Shown in pieces: positions 23,216-31,144 of a DNA stretch of 36,320 nt (within the stretch, counting starts at the first letter, position 1; each line of letters starts with the position of its first letter). The stretch lies in contig CAJMOH010000028.1 of the NCBI GenBank assembly GCA_905215055.1, forward strand, positions 1 through 36,320, written 5' to 3'. Both the position numbers and the translations under genes were made by a program. The stretch comes from an uncultured bacterium (lineage in GTDB: Bacteria; Bacillota; Clostridia; Oscillospirales; Acutalibacteraceae). The notes beneath the pieces are model-generated. The model did not search any database and was not told the DNA's origin. It saw nothing but the letters and a program-made list of their open reading frames with translations.

Positions 23216-23218
23216 CCT

Positions 23219-23779
23219 ATGAAGAAAGGCTGTCTTGTTCTGGCGGCGCTGGCAGTGCTGGCGGCGGCTGGAGCTTTGCTCTTCGGTCCCCGGCTGGTGG
23301 AAACCGGCCTGAAGCTGTTCTATCCCCAGCGCTATACGGAGCTGGTGGAGCAGGAGGCGGCGGAGTTTGACCTGGACCCCTATCTGGTTTACGCCGTTAT
23401 CAACACCGAGAGCGGCTTTGACCCCAACGCCCGCTCTCATGCCGGCGCCATGGGTCTGATGCAGCTGACCCAGGAGACCTTTGACTGGATTTCCTCCCTG
23501 TATCCCCCGGAGGACTCCTCGGCCGGCGTTTACGATCCCCAAGCGAATCTTCATTGCGGCTGCGCCCTGCTCCGCCTGCTTTTGGACCAGTACGGCAGCC
23601 AGGAGGTGGCCCTGGCCGCCTACAACGCTGGAATGGGCAACGTGTCCCAGTGGCTGGAAAGCGGAGACTATTCTCACGACGGTCAAACCCTGCACACCAT
23701 CCCCTACCCAGAAACCGACGCCTATGTGGAAAAGGTCCAGCGGGCCTACCGGATGTATCACAGGCTGTATGGGGAATAG
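23219..23779 (+). CDS. Membrane-anchored lytic transglycosylase (SLT domain)
   Basis: A 186-residue protein cutting peptidoglycan glycan strands between MurNAc and GlcNAc. A signal or anchor helix (residues 5-24, LVLAALAVLAAAGALLFGP) is followed by the goose-lysozyme-like SLT fold: YAVINTESGFDPNA with catalytic Glu, AGAMGLMQLTQETF, YDPQANLHCGCALL and LAAYNAGMGNVSQWL. It starts 3 bases after the coaE part ends, in a coaE-slt order I recall from other clostridia. Start ATG 23219 with GGAGAAC just upstream. Confidence 0.93.
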   Translation: MKKGCLVLAALAVLAAAGALLFGPRLVETGLKLFYPQRYTELVEQEAAEFDLDPYLVYAVINTESGFDPNARSHAGAMGLMQLTQETFDWISSLYPPEDSSAGVYDPQANLHCGCALLRLLLDQYGSQEVALAAYNAGMGNVSQWLESGDYSHDGQTLHTIPYPETDAYVEKVQRAYRMYHRLYGE

Positions 23780-23789
23780 GGAAAAGCCA

Positions 23790-23818
23790 TTGCGTTTCCC
23801 TCTGTTTCGTGTTACAGT
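23790..23818 (+). promoter_or_regulatory. Sigma-A promoter before the small exported protein gene
   Basis: TTGCGT at 23790-23795, 17 bases, TACAGT at 23813-23818, 32 bases before the GTG start at 23851. Confidence 0.55.
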
Positions 23819-23850
23819 TATGGAGAGATCCGGCTTGGAGGTGATCTGCC

Positions 23851-24243
23851 GTGAAGGGTACAGGCTTGCGCCTGGCGGCGGTGGTGGTGTTTCTGCTGGT
23901 GTTTGCCGGAGCCAACGTGGGAGCCTTCCTGCTGGGAAGAGCCTCGGTGGAGTACAAGGTGTCCTGGGAGGATACCCAGGTCTTCTACGCGGAGATTTTA
24001 GAGCGCCGGGAAAACAGCTTTTTGGTGGAGGGCCTTTCTGTCAACGACGTGAACCACCAGGGGCAGTTTTCCTTTACCGCGGAGGTGGATACCCGCCTGC
24101 GGTGGAACGGCGCGGAGATCTCCCTGGAGGACCTTCAGCCGGGCCAGAGAGTGGCGATTACCTATTCTGGAGATAGGCTGGAAATCTATCCGGCTTCGCT
24201 GCCGGAGGTCTATCAAGTGCTGCTTTTAGAAGATAAGCTTTAG
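23851..24243 (+). CDS. Small membrane-anchored extracytoplasmic protein, beta-rich
   Basis: A 130-residue protein starting GTG 23851 behind TTGGAGGTGATC. One hydrophobic helix (residues 7-27, RLAAVVVFLLVFAGANVGAF) is followed by about 95 residues of alternating strands: FYAEILERRENSFLVEGL, FTAEVDTRLRWNG and GQRVAITYSGDRLEIYPASL. This strand order and the phrase on binding a value at a set point resemble the small OB-fold DUF3221-type lipoprotein domains, but there is no lipobox Cys and I do not claim membership. Function unknown. Confidence 0.65.
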   Translation: MKGTGLRLAAVVVFLLVFAGANVGAFLLGRASVEYKVSWEDTQVFYAEILERRENSFLVEGLSVNDVNHQGQFSFTAEVDTRLRWNGAEISLEDLQPGQRVAITYSGDRLEIYPASLPEVYQVLLLEDKL

Positions 24244-24305
24244 AAGATAAAGGACAAATGGGAATTTTTTCAATTCTCGAATCAGGAAATTAGGAGGTCA
24301 CGACC

Positions 24306-25718
24306 ATGTCCAAGAAAAACGAAAAAATTGACGCCAAGGAGCTGGCCAAAAAGCTTCTCAGCGACCGGAGCCACGGCGCAGCCAAGGTGGGAACCAAGGA
24401 ACTGGAAAAAGCGGACAAGTTCGCCGAGGGCTACAAGGCCTTTATGAACGCCGCCAAAACCGAGCGGGAAACGGTCTCCTGGGCGGTAAAGGCCGCGGAG
24501 GAGGCCGGCTTTGTCCCCTTTGACCCGGCCAAGAAGTACAAGGCCGGGGACAAGGTCTACTACAACAACCGGGGCAAGGCCATGTGCCTGGCCGTCATCG
24601 GCAAGAAGGGCGCCAAAGAGGGCGTCCGCATTGCCGCCGCCCACATCGATAGCCCCCGCATCGACTTAAAGCCCATTCCCTTGTACGAGTCCAATGAGCT
24701 GGCTCTGTTAAAAACCCACTACTACGGCGGCATCAAGAAGTATCAGTGGACCGCGATTCCCCTGTCTCTCCACGGCAAAATCGTCCGCAAGGACGGGGAG
24801 GAGATCACCGTCAGCGTGGGCGAGAAGGAGGGAGACCCCCAGTTCACCATCACCGACATCCTGCCCCATCTGGGCAAGGACCAGCTGCAAAAGCGTCTGG
24901 GCGAGGCCTTTACCGGCGAGGACTTGAATGTGCTGGCGGGCAGCCTGCCCCTCACCGACGGGGAGGGCGAGCAGCTGTTCAAGCTGAACATCATGAACAT
25001 TTTGAACCAGCAGTACGGCATTGTGGAAAGCGACCTGATCTCCGCCGAGCTGGAATTTGTCCCGGCCTTCAAAGCGGTGGACATTGGCTTTGACCGCAGC
25101 ATGATCGGCGCCTACGGCCACGACGACCGGGTGTGCGCTTACCCTGCTCTGGAGGCTGTCTTCAAGTGCAAGACGCCGGAGTACACCGCTGTTACGGTGC
25201 TGGCGGACAAGGAGGAGATTGGCAGCGTGGGCAACACGGGCCTGGCCTCGGAGTATCTCAACTATTTTGTGGCGGATCTGGCCGCCGCCGAGGGCCTGGA
25301 GGCCCGGCATGTGTATTCCAAATCCACCTGCCTGTCCGCGGATGTAACCGCTGCCTACGATCCCACCTATGCCTCCGCCTATGAGGCGGGCAACTCCTGC
25401 TATTTGAACCGGGGCGTGGGCCTGGCCAAGTACACCGGCTCCCGGGGCAAGAGCGGCTCCAACGACGCCAACGCCGAGTTTGTGGCTCAGGTGCGCCGCA
25501 TCCTGGACGACAACGACGTGCTGTGGCAGATTGGTGAGCTGGGCAAGGTGGACCAGGGCGGCGGCGGTACCGTGGCTCTGGATATTTCCCGGATGAACGC
25601 TGACGTCATCGACATTGGCGTGCCGGTGCTTTCCATGCACGCCCCCTTTGAGGTGGTGTCCAAGCTGGACGTGTATATGGCCTATAAAGCCTTCAAGTCC
25701 TATTTCGAGGCGGAATAA
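24306..25718 (+). CDS. M18 family aminopeptidase
   Basis: A 470-residue metallo-aminopeptidase removing N-terminal residues, often acidic ones, from peptides in the cytoplasm. The two-zinc ligands are visible in order: RIAAAHIDSPRIDL, AYGHDDRVCAYPAL, LADKEEIGSVGNTG, STCLSADVTAAYDP and VLSMHAPFEVVSKLD. Length matches the bacterial M18 group. ATG 24306 follows TTAGGAGGTCA. It stands alone between a 62-base gap and a terminator. The first 40 residues are very Lys-rich (KKNEKIDAKELAKKLL). Confidence 0.94.
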   Translation: MSKKNEKIDAKELAKKLLSDRSHGAAKVGTKELEKADKFAEGYKAFMNAAKTERETVSWAVKAAEEAGFVPFDPAKKYKAGDKVYYNNRGKAMCLAVIGKKGAKEGVRIAAAHIDSPRIDLKPIPLYESNELALLKTHYYGGIKKYQWTAIPLSLHGKIVRKDGEEITVSVGEKEGDPQFTITDILPHLGKDQLQKRLGEAFTGEDLNVLAGSLPLTDGEGEQLFKLNIMNILNQQYGIVESDLISAELEFVPAFKAVDIGFDRSMIGAYGHDDRVCAYPALEAVFKCKTPEYTAVTVLADKEEIGSVGNTGLASEYLNYFVADLAAAEGLEARHVYSKSTCLSADVTAAYDPTYASAYEAGNSCYLNRGVGLAKYTGSRGKSGSNDANAEFVAQVRRILDDNDVLWQIGELGKVDQGGGGTVALDISRMNADVIDIGVPVLSMHAPFEVVSKLDVYMAYKAFKSYFEAE

Positions 25719-25742
25719 CCCCACCGAGGTTTTGTGAAAAAA

Positions 25743-25767
25743 GTCCTGGGAAACCGGGGCTTTTTTT
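25743..25767 (+). terminator. Rho-independent terminator after the aminopeptidase
   Basis: GTCCTGG and CCGGGGC pair (two G-T pairs) around a GAAA tetraloop, with six A before and seven T after. Confidence 0.85.
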
Positions 25768-25800
25768 CCTTGTCCGGTTTCTTTTTGAGAGAAACCTGTG

Positions 25801-25806
25801 TATAAT
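25801..25806 (+). promoter_or_regulatory. -10 box before the VanY-like gene
   Basis: A perfect TATAAT preceded by TGTG. No good -35 box lies at 16-18 bases (TTTCTT at best), so promoter strength is doubtful. Confidence 0.4.
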
Positions 25807-25868
25807 ACAAGGGATAGAATGAAATTTTCCGCCCGTTTGGGTTTTTTATAGATTGTGAGGGACTTTCT

Positions 25869-26756
25869 TTGCCAAAGCACCGCAGAAAACGGATGGTTCT
25901 GGACCGCACCGACCACCGTGTTGACATAGGCCCCGCGGGGCGAAACCTGTTTATTTCCCGGGACAAGCAGCTTCAGTCGCGGCAGGCCAAGCGCCTCCGG
26001 CTGATGATGCGGGCTGTGATGGTTTTGGGCGTGTTGGTTGTGCTGGCCGGAGTAAGCCTGTTTGTGGGACTTTATCTGGTGCCTTATTTTCACGCGGAGA
26101 TTTCTCTCAGCTCTTCCAGCACCTCTCAGAGTCCGGGGCTGACCTCTGGCAGCCAGGTGGAAATGCCCTCCTATGACAGCGTGGGCCTGCCGGTTTACGA
26201 CGACGAGGTGTCCCTGTTTGTCATCAACCGGGACAATCCCCAGGACGCCTCCTATGTACCCAATACGGTGGAGGTGGAGGGCGTTCAGGTAGAGGCTCAC
26301 GTTGCCAGCGCCCTGCAAATGCTGGTGGAGGCCGCCGCGGAGGACGGCCTGGCCCTGACCTTTTCAGAGGGCTACGTTTCTTACGAGGAACAGCAGTCCC
26401 GTTTCGAGACCCGTGTGGAGCAGCTGCGGGAGGAAGGCCTGACCACGGTGATGGCCCGAACCCAGGCCCGGCTGACGGTGCCTATGGCTGGAGAGTGCGA
26501 CCAGCAGACCGGCCTGTGCCTGCGGGTGGACGCCAACCCGGAGACCTTTGGGGATTCCCGCACCTGCTCCTGGCTGCGGAACAATATGGGAAAATATGGA
26601 TTTATCTTCCGCTATCCGTCGGATAAGGAGGAGTACACCGGCTGCACCGAGGATTTGACTGTCATCCGCTATGTGGGCAGCGGCCACGCCACCGCCATGC
26701 AGCAGCTTTCCATGTGCCTGGAGGAGTATGTCAGCTATCTGGCGAGCCAGGGATGA
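25869..26756 (+). CDS. VanY/M15-like membrane protein lacking the zinc ligands (pseudo-carboxypeptidase)
   Basis: A 295-residue protein from TTG 25869 behind GAGGGAC. A basic cytoplasmic head, a helix at about residues 52-75 (VMVLGVLVVLAGVSLFVGLYL), a Ser-rich linker and then a domain arranged like D-Ala-D-Ala carboxypeptidase VanY: SEGYVSYEEQQSRFE, where active relatives have SGYRSYxEQ; AGECDQQTGLCLRVD, where they have G-x-S-E-H-Q-T-G-x-A-x-D; FIFRYPSDKEEYTG; and TVIRYVGSGHATAM, where they have EPWHxRYVG. Both zinc-binding histidines are replaced (Gln, and Val/Ile), so cleavage is unlikely. It may bind peptidoglycan stems or be a sensor. Its stop overlaps a small broken gene. Confidence 0.75.
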   Translation: MPKHRRKRMVLDRTDHRVDIGPAGRNLFISRDKQLQSRQAKRLRLMMRAVMVLGVLVVLAGVSLFVGLYLVPYFHAEISLSSSSTSQSPGLTSGSQVEMPSYDSVGLPVYDDEVSLFVINRDNPQDASYVPNTVEVEGVQVEAHVASALQMLVEAAAEDGLALTFSEGYVSYEEQQSRFETRVEQLREEGLTTVMARTQARLTVPMAGECDQQTGLCLRVDANPETFGDSRTCSWLRNNMGKYGFIFRYPSDKEEYTGCTEDLTVIRYVGSGHATAMQQLSMCLEEYVSYLASQG

Positions 26757-26976
26757 TTTTGGGGAAACTTAGGAAGGAAGCAGCCTTGTATGCCACCATT
26801 GCCATTGCGGGGGTGGCGGCTGGTCTGGTGCGGACCTTTTTCGCCATCCAGTTCCTGCGAACCTTTGGCTCAGCCTGGCGTTGCTGGCCCGCGCCTATGG
26901 GGATGTGCCGCCAGACCAGCGGCCGGACAATCTGCAATTTCTTTTGGAGGCAATTCGGCTGGCTTTTTCAGCATGA
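26753..26976 (+). pseudogene. Frameshifted small membrane protein gene (about 74 residues if repaired)
   Basis: The ATG at 26753 overlaps the preceding stop (ATGA) and reads MILGKLRKEAALYATIAIAG, then VAAGLVRTFFAIQFLR, a basic head plus a hydrophobic helix. At about 26859 this frame turns into Trp/Cys/Arg-rich text unlike protein. One frame back, LWLSLALLARAYGDVPPDQR then PDNLQFLLEAIRLAFSA runs to a stop at 26974-26976. Restoring one A in CGAACC (26858-26863) joins them as ...FLRNLWLSL.... So either a single base has been lost or the read is wrong. I do not recognise the protein. Confidence 0.55.
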
Positions 26977-27032
26977 TTTTACACACCGGGGAAACGGCTG
27001 AGCGCTGAAAAGCGGAAGAGGGGGTGGAACCT

Positions 27033-27122
27033 GTGAACGAAAAAACCAAAACCGTTTTGCTGGTGATCGCGGGGGTTGTCATCCTGCTGGCGGCGGTGCT
27101 GTCTCAAGTGGTGCGGCTCTGA
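27033..27122 (+). CDS. 29-residue single-helix membrane peptide
   Basis: GTG 27033, behind GAGGGGGTGGAA, opens a frame reading NEKTKTVLLVIAGVVILLAA then VLSQVVRL, a charged head followed by one membrane-spanning helix with a short basic end. The ribosome binding site, the clean helix and the position right behind another small membrane gene support a real gene. The function is unknown. It ends 9 bases before the rpmE promoter. Confidence 0.55.
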   Translation: MNEKTKTVLLVIAGVVILLAAVLSQVVRL

Positions 27123-27131
27123 AAGTTTCTC

Positions 27132-27160
27132 TTGCATTTTGGAAGAGAGTGTGCTACAAT
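27132..27160 (+). promoter_or_regulatory. Sigma-A promoter for rpmE
   Basis: TTGCAT at 27132-27137, 17 bases, TACAAT at 27155-27160, 50 bases before the rpmE start. Confidence 0.82.
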
Positions 27161-27210
27161 AATCTGCGATTGATTTGAAACATCCCATCCGTAAAGAGGT
27201 GAAACTGAAG

Positions 27211-27417
27211 ATGAAGCAGAATATACATCCCGACTATCAGGAGACCACCATCACCTGCGCCTGCGGCAACGTGATTAAGACCCGGTCTACCAAGAAGGAC
27301 ATCAAGGTCGAAATATGTTCCAAGTGCCACCCGTTCTTTACGGGCAAGCAGAAGCTGGTGGACACCAGCGGCCGCGTGGATATGTTCAAAAAGCGTTACG
27401 GCCTGCAGGACAAGTAA
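27211..27417 (+). CDS. rpmE: 50S ribosomal protein L31, zinc-binding form
   Basis: A 68-residue ribosomal protein beginning KQNIHPDYQETTITCACGN. It carries the four zinc-binding cysteines (CAC early, CSKC in the middle) that define the C+ form, then HPFFTGKQKLVDTSGRVDMF, the family signature. ATG 27211 is chosen because AAAGAGGTGA precedes it at 27193; the frame runs open to 27175, within the leader. In many Firmicutes rpmE stands near prfA; here they are 5.6 kb apart. Confidence 0.96.
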   Translation: MKQNIHPDYQETTITCACGNVIKTRSTKKDIKVEICSKCHPFFTGKQKLVDTSGRVDMFKKRYGLQDK

Positions 27418-27459
27418 TTGGCGCTTGTTGCCGTGTCAGCTTGAACAAAATACAGGATG

Positions 27460-27493
27460 GGCGGCGCGGTTTCGCGCCGCCTGTCTTTGTTTC
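27460..27493 (+). terminator. Rho-independent terminator between rpmE and the YigZ gene
   Basis: GGCGGCGCG at 27460-27468 pairs with CGCGCCGCC at 27473-27481 around GTTT, followed by TGTCTTTGTTTCT. It is only 18 bases before the next start, so it may also act as an attenuator. Confidence 0.75.
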
Positions 27494-27510
27494 TCAGAGG
27501 AGGGAACGTT

Positions 27511-28131
27511 ATGGAGTACGTCACCGTGGAGCGGGAGGCCGCCGATGAGTTTGTGGAAAAGAAATCCCGGTTTATCGGCACCTGCCGCCCTGTAAAGACA
27601 GAGCAGGAGGCTCTGGACTTTATCGCCGGGCTGAAAAGCCGGTATTGGGATGCCACTCACAACGTGTACGCCTATATTCTCCGGGAGGGAAACATCGCCC
27701 GTTTCTCCGACGACGGGGAGCCTCAGGGCACCGCGGGAATCCCAGTGATCGACACCCTGAAAAAAGCCGGGGTGGTGGATGCCGTGGTGGTGGCTACCCG
27801 GTATTTTGGGGGGATTCTCCTGGGGGGTGGCGGATTGATCCGCGCCTACTCCCACACGGCCTCCATCGCGCTGGCGGCGGCTCACAAGGTCACCATGCGG
27901 GAGTGCCTGCTGCTGTCCCTTTCCTGTGATTACTCCTTGTATGGGAAGGTGGCGGCCCTGGTGCCGGAGAACGGCGGCGTGGTGGACGGCACGGAATTTT
28001 TAGAGCGGGTGCAGCTTCGCTTTCATTTGGACCCGGCTTTGCTGCCCGCGTTGGAGCGCCGGTTGGCGGACGCCACCAGCGGCCGCTGCGCCCTGGTGGA
28101 AGAGGGAAAGCGCTTTTTCCCCTTTGACTGA
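27511..28131 (+). CDS. YigZ/IMPACT family protein (UPF0029)
   Basis: A 206-residue protein starting ATG 27511 behind AGAGGAGGGAA. It has the family layout: FVEKKSRFIGTCRPV, ATHNVYAYIL, FSDDGEPQGTAGIPVI, VVVATRYFGGILLGGGGLIRAYSHTA and a C-terminal ferredoxin-like half (about residues 135-200). IMPACT family proteins are linked in eukaryotes to translation control; the bacterial role is not established. The gene is likely expressed from read-through of rpmE or from a promoter I cannot pick. Confidence 0.92.
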   Translation: MEYVTVEREAADEFVEKKSRFIGTCRPVKTEQEALDFIAGLKSRYWDATHNVYAYILREGNIARFSDDGEPQGTAGIPVIDTLKKAGVVDAVVVATRYFGGILLGGGGLIRAYSHTASIALAAAHKVTMRECLLLSLSCDYSLYGKVAALVPENGGVVDGTEFLERVQLRFHLDPALLPALERRLADATSGRCALVEEGKRFFPFD

Positions 28132-28274
28132 TTTTTTTCAAAAAAAGTTTCCCGGATGGACAAGTAATTTTCCGAAAAAGAGCGTATATAGGTTTAGAGG
28201 CCCTTTTTGGGGTTTCCAGCAAGGAGGAAGTATCACATTCACAGGACAACCGGATAGAAAGGGTGTGGAGCTGT

Positions 28275-29291
28275 ATGACCATTCGAGAGCAGACTCAGCA
28301 GCTGGAGCGGGAAATACTGGCGCCTTACGCGGCGTTTTCCCAGGAAACCCGAGGCCGTCAGCGTCCCGAGGCGGAGTGCGAAATGCGCACCCCCTACCAG
28401 CGGGACCGAGACAGGATTATTCACTGCAAGTCCTTCCGCCGTCTGAAGCATAAAACCCAGGTGTTCCTTTCCCCCGAGGGGGATCACTACCGCACGCGCC
28501 TTACCCACACGCTGGAGGTTTCCCAGATCGCCCGGACCATTGCCCGGGCCTTGCGTCTCAACGAGGACTTGACCGAGGCGGTGGCTCTTGCCCACGATCT
28601 GGGCCACACGCCCTTTGGCCACGCGGGGGAGCGGGCGCTGAACGCCCTGCTGCCTCACGGGTTCCGCCATTACGAGCAGAGCGTGCGGGTGGTGGAGCGG
28701 CTGGAAAAGGAGGGCCGTGGCCTGAACCTTACATACGAGGTGCGCAACGGCATTCTGTGCCACACCACCGGCTTGGAGGCCGACACAGCCGAGGGCCGGA
28801 TTATCCGCTGGGCGGACAAGATCGCCTATATGAACCACGACATTGACGACGCTATCCGGGCCGGTGTGCTGCGGGAGGAGGACATTCCCAAATCCATCAC
28901 CGGCGTGCTGGGCGATTCCAAGACAAAGCGCATCACAGCGCTGATCCGTTCCGTGGTGGAGAACAGCCGGGAGGGAGCCATCGCCATGGATGAGGCCACC
29001 TATCGGGCCTACGAGGAGCTGAGCGACTTCATGTATCAGGCGGTGTACCTGAATGAGTACGCCAAGCGGGAGGAGCGCAAGGTGCCCCACATTATCCAAA
29101 GCCTGTTTCTCCATTTCCGCAATCCGGACCATCTGCCGGATTACATGAAAAAGATCGCCGAGGAGGAGGGCGTGGACACCGCCTCCTGCGACTATGTGGC
29201 CGGCATGACGGATCACTATGCCGTGGCCTGCTATCAGGAGCTGTTTATTCCCAAGGCATGGAATTTGGGAATTGGCACGGGCCTGCGGTAA
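28275..29291 (+). CDS. dgt: Deoxyguanosinetriphosphate triphosphohydrolase-like HD protein
   Basis: The enzyme splits dNTPs into deoxynucleoside and triphosphate, controlling the dNTP pool. The 338 residues have the HD metal site: RTRLTHTLEVSQIAR, ALAHDLGHTPFGHAGE and ADKIAYMNHDIDDAI. RRLKHKTQVF near the N-terminus is also typical. ATG 28275 follows GGTGTGGAG; GTG 28263 would add four residues. dnaG begins 51 bases after. The dgt-dnaG-rpoD order is a common clostridial version of the macromolecular synthesis operon. Confidence 0.93.
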   Translation: MTIREQTQQLEREILAPYAAFSQETRGRQRPEAECEMRTPYQRDRDRIIHCKSFRRLKHKTQVFLSPEGDHYRTRLTHTLEVSQIARTIARALRLNEDLTEAVALAHDLGHTPFGHAGERALNALLPHGFRHYEQSVRVVERLEKEGRGLNLTYEVRNGILCHTTGLEADTAEGRIIRWADKIAYMNHDIDDAIRAGVLREEDIPKSITGVLGDSKTKRITALIRSVVENSREGAIAMDEATYRAYEELSDFMYQAVYLNEYAKREERKVPHIIQSLFLHFRNPDHLPDYMKKIAEEEGVDTASCDYVAGMTDHYAVACYQELFIPKAWNLGIGTGLR

Positions 29292-29342
29292 GCGGGCTGT
29301 CCGTCACACATTTTTTGATATAGGGAAGGGAGGTCCTGTACA

Positions 29343-31103
29343 GTGCCGTTTCCCCCGGAATTTTTGCGGGAGCTGGGAGAGCGTAACCGAATTGAGGAGG
29401 TTGCCGCGCCCTATGTGAATTTGCGGCGCCGGGGGAAAAACCTGGTGGGCCTGTGTCCCTTTCACAATGAAAAGACACCTTCTTTCTGTATCTATCCAGA
29501 GAACAACTCCTATTTCTGCTTTGGCTGCAACAAGGGCGGAGACGTGATCTCCTTTGTCATGGGCGTGGAGAACCTGGATTTTTCCGAGGCGGTAAAGCTT
29601 TTGGCCCAGCGGGCGGGTATGGCGCTGCCCGAGGACGGCGCCGACCTGTCCATGTCCCGGCTGCGCGGGCGGATTTTGGAAATCAACCGGGAGTCTGGAC
29701 GGTTTTTCTTTCAGGTTTTGTCCACGCCGGAGGGCAAGGCAGGGCTGGATTATTTCCGGCGCCGGGGCCTGGATGCAAAGACCATCCGGCATTTTGGCCT
29801 GGGCTATTCGCCGGAAAGCGGCTACGCCTTGACTGATCACCTAAAGGCCAAGGGCTACACCCAGGAGGAGATGGTTCAGTCGGACATGGTGCGGGTCTCC
29901 AAAAACGGCAACCTGTATGACCGTTACCGGGGCCGGGTGATGTTCCCCATTTTTGACCTGCGGGGCAATGTGGTGGCCTTTGGCGGCCGCATTCTCACCG
30001 ATGAGAAGCCCAAGTATATCAACACCTCGGACACGCCGGTATATCACAAAAGCAGCGGACTGTTCGCCATGAACTTCGCCAAGGACGCCGGCACCCGGCA
30101 GCTGATTCTGGCCGAGGGCTATATGGATGTGATCGCTCTGCACCGGGCGGGGTTTACCAACGCCATCGCCTCCCTGGGAACGGCGCTGACCGAGGAGCAG
30201 GCCCGGGTCATTCGCCGCTACGCGGACGAGGCGGTGGTTTGCTACGACTCCGACGAGGCGGGGCGCCGTGCCACGCAGCGGGCCATTCCCATTTTAAAAA
30301 GCGCCGGGCTGCAGGTGCGGGTCATCACCGTGCCGGGAGGAAAGGACCCGGACGAGTTTTTCCGCTCCAACCCAAAGGACGGCCCCGAGCGGTTCCGGCG
30401 GCTGATCCAGCAGAGCGGCAACGACACGGAGTACCGGCTGGCGGTGGTGCGGGACAAATATGACCTTTCCACCGAGGACGGGAAAAAGCGCTATCTTCAG
30501 GAGGCTGTGGCCCAGGTGCTGGCCTCTTTGGAGGACAGGATTGAGCTGGACCTGTACGCGGGAAAGCTGGCAGAGGAAACCGGCGTGGGAAAGGACAGCG
30601 TCATGGCCTCGGCGCTGCGGGCGGCCTCTCAAAAGGCCCGGCAGCGCCGGCGGGAGGAGACCCGCGCCCAGCAGCAAATCGCGGAGACCCGCACACTGGC
30701 CAACCCGGAAAAGAAAAAGCACATGCGTGCGGCCTTGGCCGAGGAGGGTATTTTGGCATACCTGTTCCGCCACCAGAACAAGGCGGCGGACCTGGAGCGG
30801 CGCCTTCCTCCGGAAAAGTGGGTCACTCCCTGGGGACGCAGAGTATATAGCCTGGTCCTGGGTAAGACTAAGCAGGGCGAGATTACTCTGTCGGATTTGG
30901 CGGGAGAGTTGACCGGCGACGAGCTTTCCGAGCTGACCCGGGTGTTGGCTCAGCGCCGGGAGGTGCCTCCCTCCTGGGAGGATGTGGAGGGCTATTGCCA
31001 GATTATCGAAGGGGAGGGCAGCTTTGCCAACCCGGAAAAAATCAAAGAGGCTTCCCAGGAGGATCTCAGGCGGTATTTTGAGGAGCTGAGAAGCCGGAAA
31101 TAA
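29343..31103 (+). CDS. dnaG: DNA primase
   Basis: DnaG makes the RNA primers for replication. The 586-residue protein has the N-terminal zinc finger (GLCPFHNEKTPSF and later YFCFGCNKGGDV, about residues 36-65), the catalytic core with GYSPESGYALTDHL, the TOPRIM domain (LAEGYMDVIALHRAG at about 256, and CYDSDEAGRRAT at about 300), and a C-terminal helical region (about 440-586) that in relatives binds the DnaB helicase. Start GTG 29343 is chosen for GGGAGGTCC eight bases ahead. rpoD follows after 41 bases. Confidence 0.96.
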   Translation: MPFPPEFLRELGERNRIEEVAAPYVNLRRRGKNLVGLCPFHNEKTPSFCIYPENNSYFCFGCNKGGDVISFVMGVENLDFSEAVKLLAQRAGMALPEDGADLSMSRLRGRILEINRESGRFFFQVLSTPEGKAGLDYFRRRGLDAKTIRHFGLGYSPESGYALTDHLKAKGYTQEEMVQSDMVRVSKNGNLYDRYRGRVMFPIFDLRGNVVAFGGRILTDEKPKYINTSDTPVYHKSSGLFAMNFAKDAGTRQLILAEGYMDVIALHRAGFTNAIASLGTALTEEQARVIRRYADEAVVCYDSDEAGRRATQRAIPILKSAGLQVRVITVPGGKDPDEFFRSNPKDGPERFRRLIQQSGNDTEYRLAVVRDKYDLSTEDGKKRYLQEAVAQVLASLEDRIELDLYAGKLAEETGVGKDSVMASALRAASQKARQRRREETRAQQQIAETRTLANPEKKKHMRAALAEEGILAYLFRHQNKAADLERRLPPEKWVTPWGRRVYSLVLGKTKQGEITLSDLAGELTGDELSELTRVLAQRREVPPSWEDVEGYCQIIEGEGSFANPEKIKEASQEDLRRYFEELRSRK

Positions 31104-31144
31104 GGGAAATATCCAACTGGACGCAAGAAAGGAATGGTTTGAAT

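Noticed and set aside
26852..26866. Programmed ribosomal frameshift in the small membrane gene
   Set aside because: No slippery heptamer of the X-XXY-YYZ type and no downstream structure was seen; a one-base loss explains the pattern more simply.
26790..27008. 72-residue frame over the broken small membrane gene
   Set aside because: Its composition (Pro, Ser, Arg, Gly) is not protein-like, whereas the other two frames join into a sensible membrane protein.
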